Positions 1 through 4,869 of a stretch of 6,449 nt of DNA are shown here, piece by piece. Source of the stretch: Thermoplasmata archaeon (GTDB lineage Archaea > Thermoplasmatota > Thermoplasmata > UBA184). The stretch's first letter is position 1. Every line of letters starts with the position of its first letter. A program made the translations under genes and the position numbers. The notes beneath the pieces were generated by a model that was not told the DNA's origin, ran no database searches, and saw only the letters and a program-made list of their open reading frames with translations. The DNA lies in assembly GCA_021827545.1 (NCBI GenBank), contig JAKAVH010000129.1:1-6449 (forward strand). The letters are read 5' to 3'.

Positions 1-744
1 TTCGGACCTCCGGGATGCGGCAAGACGCACGTCATGAGGGCGGCGGCCAACGAGCTCAACGTGCCGATGCAGATCATCAACGGGCCCGAGCTCGTGAGCG
101 CGCTCGCCGGCGAGAGCGAAGCCGCCGTCCGGGAGATTCTCTACCGGGCCCGGGAGAACGCGCCGTCGATTGTGTTCTTCGACGAGATCGATGCCCTCGC
201 CAGCAAGGAGTCGATGCGGACGCCCGAAGTGTCGCGCGCCGTGAGCCAATTCCTGACCGAGATGGACGGTCTCCGCCCGAAGGACAAAGTGATTTTGATC
301 GCGACCACGAACCGACCGCAGACGCTCGACCCCGCCCTGCTACGTCCCGGTCGGTTCGACAAGATCTTCTATGTGCCGCCCCCGGACCGGGCCGCCCGGG
401 CCGACATCTTCCGGATCCATCTGCGCGGCGTGCCTATCGACGGAGAGATTGATTACGCCCTCTTGGCGGAGCGGAGCGCCGGGCTGTCGGGAGCCGACAT
501 CGGCAGCGTGATCGACGAGGCGAAGCTGATCGCGCTTCGCCGCCAACTCGAGAGCGAGCGGTCGGACGGCCGGGCCACGGTTGTGCGGCCGCCTCCCCCG
601 GGGGGAGAGAAGACGGCCGCATCTGTCATCGGCGTCCGGCAATCCGACCTTCTGGAGGCCTTGGCGAAGACCAAGTCGTCGATCACCGCGGAGACGCTCG
701 CATGGGCGGAGGAGTTCATGCGATCGTACGGAACTCGAGGGTAA
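1..744 (+). CDS. Cdc48/VCP-like AAA+ ATPase, C-terminal AAA module (5' truncated)
   Basis: The reading frame is open from base 1 and ends at TAA 742-744, giving 247 visible residues; the N-terminus lies outside the window. Visible motifs are Walker A GPPGCGKT (fragment residues 2-9), Walker B IVFFDEIDA (Asp61, Glu62 of the DE pair), sensor-1 Asn in ATTNRP (Asn104), and LLRPGRFD with the two candidate arginine fingers (Arg115, Arg118). The sensor-2 region LSGADIGSVIDEAK follows, then a Pro/Gly linker and a helical tail (about 208-247). This is the classic AAA order of Cdc48/VAT/proteasome-type unfoldases, which use ATP to thread proteins through a hexameric ring. Pore loop 1 reads SALAGESE, without the usual aromatic residue, and so resembles the D1 ring of Cdc48 (KLAGESE). 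The Cys in Walker A is also found in eukaryotic Cdc48 D2. Family assignment is firm. Whether the full protein has one or two AAA rings, and its substrate, cannot be seen. Probably cytoplasmic. Confidence 0.93.
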   Translation, partial: FGPPGCGKTHVMRAAANELNVPMQIINGPELVSALAGESEAAVREILYRARENAPSIVFFDEIDALASKESMRTPEVSRAVSQFLTEMDGLRPKDKVILIATTNRPQTLDPALLRPGRFDKIFYVPPPDRAARADIFRIHLRGVPIDGEIDYALLAERSAGLSGADIGSVIDEAKLIALRRQLESERSDGRATVVRPPPPGGEKTAASVIGVRQSDLLEALAKTKSSITAETLAWAEEFMRSYGTRG

Positions 745-777
745 GCGGACGCGTGGCGCGGGAGGCAGGGAAGGTCG

Positions 778-1143
778 ATGCGGTCTTCCGAGGTCAAGGC
801 GACCGGCCCGCGGCAGCCGGCTCGGAGCGGGCTCTCCCCGGCCTCGATGTGGTTGGGGGTCGGCGTGACCGGAGTTCTCGTGTTCGCCCTCGGGATCTTT
901 CGGCCGGCGTGGTCCGGTGTGATCGGGGCGCCGTGGATCGAGGTGACCCTCGCGGTGGTCGGTGGGATCCTAGCCACGGTGGGCTGGACGCGCTACGGGC
1001 GATCTAGGACCCACCCCTCGCGGGCCACCGACCGGCCGGTGCTGTCGATGCCGGGCGTCGAGGTGTTTCGGCCCGGAGATCAGGAACGGCGAGGTCGCCT
1101 CGGCGGAGACGAGACGAGCACGCCGGAGGAGGGGTTTCCGTGA
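778..1143 (+). CDS. small two-helix membrane protein, function unknown
   Basis: Not recognised as a named family. This 121-residue protein starts at ATG 778, the first start codon in this frame after the stop of the AAA+ gene. It has a basic N-terminus (about 1-23), a hydrophobic helix at about 25-42 (MWLGVGVTGVLVFALGIF), a short loop containing Pro and Trp, a second helix at about 53-70 (WIEVTLAVVGGILATVGW), and a charged tail of about 50 residues that begins Arg-rich and ends acidic. Both ends are probably cytoplasmic, as a hairpin, by the positive-inside rule. GGAGG at 761-765 (12 nt away) or GGAAGG at 769-774 (3 nt away) could be the ribosome site; neither spacing is ideal. Its stop TGA 1141-1143 overlaps the GTG start of the surface-protein gene, so translation of the two is probably coupled. 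A role in exporting, anchoring or assembling that protein is inference from position only. Overlapping frames at 581-1007 lack its hydrophobic pattern. Confidence 0.7.
   Translation: MRSSEVKATGPRQPARSGLSPASMWLGVGVTGVLVFALGIFRPAWSGVIGAPWIEVTLAVVGGILATVGWTRYGRSRTHPSRATDRPVLSMPGVEVFRPGDQERRGRLGGDETSTPEEGFP
1125..1134 (+). promoter_or_regulatory. strong Shine-Dalgarno sequence for the surface-protein gene
   Basis: GGAGGAGGGG lies 5 nt upstream of GTG 1140, inside the last codons of the two-helix membrane protein. It fixes GTG 1140 as the start: the codons directly after it encode a basic stretch followed by a hydrophobic signal core. The stop of the upstream gene overlaps this start as GTGA. Confidence 0.72.
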
Positions 1144-4100
1144 CCTCGGCGATCGGCTGCGCGCCCCGTCGGCTCGCGGTCTCCGCGGCGGTGCTTGTGG
1201 CCTTCTTGGGCCTGGTCTCCGTGCTCGTCGGGCCTGTCTTCTCCATCGGCCCGGGCTCCGTCGCAGCGCTCCCGCCTGCGCCGACGTCGGTGCAACACGT
1301 GGCGGGAGGAGCCGGATCATTGACCTGCGGCTCCGGCTATCCTAGCTACGCGGCTCTTCCCGGGGGAATCTGGCCGCTGGATCCGAACTTCTACTCGCAG
1401 GGCCCGTGTGGGCTGGTCGCAGTTGACGAGATTCACGCCACCTTCTCCTCCAACGTTTCAGGGTCCGGCGATCGATGGACACTGCCCTGGCACCTTCCGG
1501 CTCTCCAGCCGCTGACCGGAGGCGTGCTGGCGGGGATGTACGTCGGGATGGTCGTGACGGGCGATGCCGCGTCCGTCGGGAACCAATCGTACCTTGAGGT
1601 CGACGCCCTGCCCGCATCCGGCAATTCGGGAACCGTCAACTGGACGATCAGCATCGCCGTGCTTTCTCTCGTGAACGCCTCCGCCTACGCGGCGGCTGGA
1701 TGTCCGTCCACTTCGCTGAACCTCTCGTGGGACAATGCCTATTTCTGCGAGATCGATGACCTGGCCGGGGGCAACCCGATCGAGGTGTTCCCGCCGGCCG
1801 CTCTTCCGTCCCCGCTCCCGCCGTTGCTGCCGGGGTTGCCCGGCGGTTCGTGGCTCAATCTCACCTTCGTTCAGCCCGCAGTGCCGGTGGTGGCCGGCGG
1901 GCAGAATCTGACCGGGCTCACGATTTACGCCAACGCGAGCCTCGTGGGAAGCTCCCTAGAGACTCCGGACGAAGTGATTCAGTTGAACAGCGCGAGGACG
2001 GGGACCTCGACGTTCAACGCCGCGTACAGCGCCGCCTGTCCCGACGTGTGCACTTTGAGGTGGGGTCTTCCGTACGGGCTCGGGGTCGGGATCGACCCCT
2101 GCCCGGTCGCTTCTGTTAGTTACGCCGGGAGCTGTCTGTCGTACGATAGCGGGGGGTGGGCCCGGCAGCCGCCCCCGTTCTGGGGGCCGCCGCTCTTCTG
2201 GAACGGGTCCGCGTATAGCGGTAATTATCGGTACTTCTCGCCCCTGTCGGCTTCGGGAGTTTGCGACCCGAGCCCTCCCGGCCAAGCCATCGTGGCGACC
2301 TGCACCGACTTCACGAGCTCCGGCGGGAACGGCTTCTATCCGTACTTCTCGCTCAACTCGAGCGGTCTCGATTTCGGCACTTCCTACCCCTGGACCCGCG
2401 CGGCGTTCGGAGAGACCACTCAATACACCGGTGACGCGTTCGCGCGGGACCTTACGCCTCTCATCGTGAGCGGGGTGGCCGACTCGAGTCGGTTCGGGTT
2501 TGTCCCGAGCGGCGAGCCGGTGAATGTCTCGGCGAACGTGAGTGACCTGGGCAGCGTGCGGGCCGTCGAGCTCAACTACACGCTGAACGGCATCTTCGGA
2601 CCGCCGGTGCCGATGCACCTTGCCAACGGCACCGCGACCAGCGGCACGTATGAAGGAGCCGTGCCGGCCGGACCCAACGGAACGCTCATCTATCGAGTCG
2701 AGGCGACGAACGCCGCGGGGGCCACGGTCGCCTCGGGTCCGCGGACCGTGAACCGGGGCCCGCTCCCGCGTTACCCCGTGACGGTCGTCACCGTGCCGAG
2801 CTCCTGCGGCACCGTCGCGCTCGCGGGCGGGGTCTACGCAAACGGAACGACCCTTGCCCTCCCGCCCGGATCGTACCCGGTAGTGGCCTCCTCCTGCTAC
2901 GCGCACACGTTCAGCGCCTGGACCGCTTCGCCCGAGGTAACGGTCGCCGCCCCGGCTAGCCCATCGACCTCGATCGAAGTGAGGGGCGAGGGGGTGCTCA
3001 CGGCCGTCTTCCGGTACGTTCCTCCGCCGGTCAACGTCACGGTCGAGATCACCCCGGCCCGATGCGGCCCCGTCCGCATTGGCGGAGTCGCGTGGGGGAA
3101 CGGCTCGACCGCGACCCTGACCCTCGGGGTTCCTTCCGCGTTGGCCGCTTCCGGAGGGTGTCCCGGCGACTCGTTCGCCGGATGGACCGTTTCGGGGAAC
3201 TTGTCGATCGATGGTCCCACGCTCACGGCCTTTTCGAACGGCTCCTTGGCCGCTGCCTACGTGCCGAACGCCACCTCGTTCACAGTGCGTTTTGTCACCG
3301 AGCCGACGAGCTGCGGCGGGATTGGCTGGGGGGGAGCGAACTACACGACAAACGAATCGATCGCAGTCGTGGCGGGTACGTATCCCGTCCGGCCCGACCC
3401 GTGTACGGGATATGGATTCGTGAACTTCACCACCTCGTCGGGGATCCGTCCGGTCGGTTCCGCTATGCAGGTCAGCGGACCGGGCACGATTACCGAGAAT
3501 AACTATCGGCTCACGCTGGTGCGCGTGGCGACGGAGCCGACCGGCTGCGGGGGCGTGGAAGTCGACGGGAAGCGGTATCCGGACGGCTCGCTCTTTCCCG
3601 TCACCAACCACACGGCGTTCACGGCCACCCCCTATTCTTGTTCGGGGCATTACGTCGAGGCGGCGAGCGCCTCCGGCGGGTTGACCATGATCGGCACCAC
3701 GGTGGAGGTCAACGGATCGGGCGCGCTGCTCGTCGTGTCGCTCCCCGGATCTCCGCACGTTTTCGTCGGGTTCGAGACGGATCCGGCCGACTGCGGCCTC
3801 ATCCGATTCAACGGAACGACCTACGCCAATGGGGGGTACGGTTACTTCGAACCGAGCGCCGTCGAAGCGCTGGGCGCGTCCGGGTGCCGTGGCTACGCGC
3901 TTGCCGGCTGGTCCAGCACCGGGGGGATCACGGTTGTGGGCAACACGGCTTGGCTCAATGGCTCCGGCTCCATTGAAGCGACGTTCGGCCCTATCGTGCC
4001 CCTGCTGATCCACACGGAGCCGGCGGGATGCGGGGGTCTCGAGATCGGGGGTTCCACCTACGCCGGCGGGGGGCTCGCCACGCTCGTGGCCGGGGTCTCC

Positions 4101-4853
4101 TACCGGATCACCCCCGAGCCGTGTGCGTTTCACGTCTTCGCGGGCTACGCGACCTCTCCCACGGTGCAGCTGAACGGGACCGGAGAGTTGACCGTGGCCG
4201 GGCCCGGCATGCTCACCGTGACGTTCGCGCCGGCCATCTATTCGGTGGGGGTTTCGCTGGAAGGTCGAGGGTGTGGCGCGGTGGTCGTCGGCGGAGAGAA
4301 GCTCTCCGCGTCGTCAGCCATACGGTTGGAGAGCGGCGAGTATCCGCTGGACGCCGTCCCGTGCGCCACCAGCGCGTTCGAAGGATGGAACGCTTCCGGG
4401 AATCTTTCGATTCGCGCCGCGGTCCTCAACGTCTCGGGGGCCGGGGAGTTGACGGCGCTGTTCGAGCCCGTGGCTCCCTCCGTGGTCGTGGTCGGCCCTT
4501 CCGTGGCCTACGTCGGCGCGTCCGTTCAGTTCGGGGCCGTGATCCGGGTGCCGGTCGGATCGGCCGGCTACGCCTATGCCTGGTCGTTCGGCGACGGGAC
4601 CGTCAACGTGACGACGCAGAACACGACGTCCCATCGGTATTCGGCTCCCGGCTCGTATTTGGTGACGGTCGATGTCACCGACCCGTACGGTCGGACGGCG
4701 ACGGCCCAGTTCACGGTGGAGGTGGTCGCGCCCCCGTCCGGCGGAGGCGGTAGTGCCGGGCTCGTCGCGGTGGCGCTCGGTGGGACTGGCGCCGGGATCG
4801 GAGGCGGAGCGCTGGTCGCGCGTCGCCGGCGTTCTCGGAGGCAAGCCGGGTGA
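1140..4853 (+). CDS. large secreted surface glycoprotein with seven Cys-paired InlB-like repeats, PKD domain and C-terminal anchor
   Basis: The protein has 1237 residues; stop TGA 4851-4853. Residues 1-45 are a signal sequence: Arg10-Arg11, then a hydrophobic core (about 12-34). Residues about 50-437 are an unrecognised region with ten cysteines and a Pro-rich hinge at about 217-237. Residues about 443-540 resemble an Ig/FnIII-like domain (pattern VNVSANVSDLGSVRAVELNY then YRVEATNAAG). Residues 545-1111 are seven tandem repeats of 78-86 residues. Residues about 1113-1197 are a PKD domain (WSFGDGT at 1148-1154, SYLVTVDVTDPYG). Residues 1201-1237 are a GGGG spacer, Gly/Ala-rich hydrophobic stretch and Arg-rich tail. 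About 34 N-X-S/T sequons point to heavy N-glycosylation. No catalytic motif was recognised. Known relatives of the repeat and PKD folds act in adhesion or as extracellular stalks; that role here is inference. The architecture fits a membrane-anchored rod on the outside of the cell, with the N-terminal region exposed as a possible binding head. Alternatives are an S-layer-associated protein or an inactive hydrolase relative. Confidence 0.92.
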   Translation: MTSAIGCAPRRLAVSAAVLVAFLGLVSVLVGPVFSIGPGSVAALPPAPTSVQHVAGGAGSLTCGSGYPSYAALPGGIWPLDPNFYSQGPCGLVAVDEIHATFSSNVSGSGDRWTLPWHLPALQPLTGGVLAGMYVGMVVTGDAASVGNQSYLEVDALPASGNSGTVNWTISIAVLSLVNASAYAAAGCPSTSLNLSWDNAYFCEIDDLAGGNPIEVFPPAALPSPLPPLLPGLPGGSWLNLTFVQPAVPVVAGGQNLTGLTIYANASLVGSSLETPDEVIQLNSARTGTSTFNAAYSAACPDVCTLRWGLPYGLGVGIDPCPVASVSYAGSCLSYDSGGWARQPPPFWGPPLFWNGSAYSGNYRYFSPLSASGVCDPSPPGQAIVATCTDFTSSGGNGFYPYFSLNSSGLDFGTSYPWTRAAFGETTQYTGDAFARDLTPLIVSGVADSSRFGFVPSGEPVNVSANVSDLGSVRAVELNYTLNGIFGPPVPMHLANGTATSGTYEGAVPAGPNGTLIYRVEATNAAGATVASGPRTVNRGPLPRYPVTVVTVPSSCGTVALAGGVYANGTTLALPPGSYPVVASSCYAHTFSAWTASPEVTVAAPASPSTSIEVRGEGVLTAVFRYVPPPVNVTVEITPARCGPVRIGGVAWGNGSTATLTLGVPSALAASGGCPGDSFAGWTVSGNLSIDGPTLTAFSNGSLAAAYVPNATSFTVRFVTEPTSCGGIGWGGANYTTNESIAVVAGTYPVRPDPCTGYGFVNFTTSSGIRPVGSAMQVSGPGTITENNYRLTLVRVATEPTGCGGVEVDGKRYPDGSLFPVTNHTAFTATPYSCSGHYVEAASASGGLTMIGTTVEVNGSGALLVVSLPGSPHVFVGFETDPADCGLIRFNGTTYANGGYGYFEPSAVEALGASGCRGYALAGWSSTGGITVVGNTAWLNGSGSIEATFGPIVPLLIHTEPAGCGGLEIGGSTYAGGGLATLVAGVSYRITPEPCAFHVFAGYATSPTVQLNGTGELTVAGPGMLTVTFAPAIYSVGVSLEGRGCGAVVVGGEKLSASSAIRLESGEYPLDAVPCATSAFEGWNASGNLSIRAAVLNVSGAGELTALFEPVAPSVVVVGPSVAYVGASVQFGAVIRVPVGSAGYAYAWSFGDGTVNVTTQNTTSHRYSAPGSYLVTVDVTDPYGRTATAQFTVEVVAPPSGGGGSAGLVAVALGGTGAGIGGGALVARRRRSRRQAG
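2772..4472 (+). repeat. seven tandem protein repeats (divergent InlB B-repeat type) with a conserved cysteine pair
   Basis: Repeats start at residues 545, 631, 714, 792, 874, 953 and 1034 of the surface protein and end at about 1111. The first cysteine falls exactly 11 residues into each: Cys556, 642, 725, 803, 885, 964, 1045, always in CG. The second follows 30-32 residues later: Cys586, 674, 755, 834, 916, 995, 1075. The consensus is a strand ending T-x-P-x-x-C-G, then G-x-x-Y-x-x-G, the second Cys, F-x-G-W, and a closing G-x-G-x-L-T-A-x-F strand. This pattern matches what is known of the divergent InlB B-repeat / Flg_new_2 beta-grasp-like family (F-x-G-W then V-T-A-N-F), but the cysteines are not a hallmark of that family. 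The repeats are diverged at protein level and show no long DNA identity, so the array is old. An intra-repeat disulfide is inferred. Confidence 0.85.
4476..4730 (+). other. PKD domain of the surface protein
   Basis: Residues about 1113-1197 of the 1140-4853 protein show the PKD signature: WSFGDGT (1148-1154), HRYSAPGSYLVTV (from 1165) and VDVTDPYGRTATAQFTVEV. The domain is a beta-sandwich common in archaeal surface layer proteins and extracellular enzymes, usually as a spacer or interaction module. It sits between the repeat array and the membrane anchor, so it probably forms the base of the stalk. It carries two adjacent sequons (NVT, NTT). Confidence 0.87.
4741..4850 (+). other. C-terminal Gly-rich membrane anchor with Arg cluster
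   Basis: Residues 1201-1237 comprise GGGG, then a hydrophobic Gly/Ala-rich segment (about 1205-1227, SAGLVAVALGG then TGAGIGGGALVA), then RRRRSRR and a three-residue end. With the N-terminal signal sequence this predicts an extracellular protein held in the membrane by its C-terminus, with the Arg cluster in the cytoplasm. The tripartite layout resembles known C-terminal sorting tags such as GlyGly-CTERM of bacteria, but the helix is unusually rich in glycine, so both the tag status and processing are inference. Confidence 0.62.
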
Positions 4854-4860
4854 GGGGGGG
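4854..4860 (+). promoter_or_regulatory. G-rich probable ribosome binding site for the propeller gene
   Basis: The seven G residues directly after the TGA of the surface-protein gene make a GAGGGGGGG run when read with the last bases of that stop. It lies 9 nt before GTG 4870, a workable Shine-Dalgarno spacing. The site supports GTG 4870 over TTG 4861, which would directly abut it. The 16-nt gap leaves no room for a separate promoter. Confidence 0.5.
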
Positions 4861-4869
4861 TTGACCGGT

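Noticed and set aside
593..606. Perfect 14-bp palindrome CTCCCCCGGGGGAG
   Set aside because: It lies inside the AAA+ gene and encodes the Pro/Gly linker. There is no loop or U-run, so neither a terminator nor an operator is supported.
745..777. Possible promoter between the AAA+ gene and the two-helix protein gene
   Set aside because: The 33-nt gap is entirely G/C-rich with no TATA-like or BRE-like sequence. Co-transcription with the AAA+ gene is simpler.
1956..4133. 725-codon open frame on the minus strand
   Set aside because: It lies antisense to the repeat-rich surface gene. Its translation is Arg/Gly/Asp/Pro-rich with no domain, signal or membrane pattern, as expected from the reverse complement of a GC-rich gene. 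The sense frame has clear domains.
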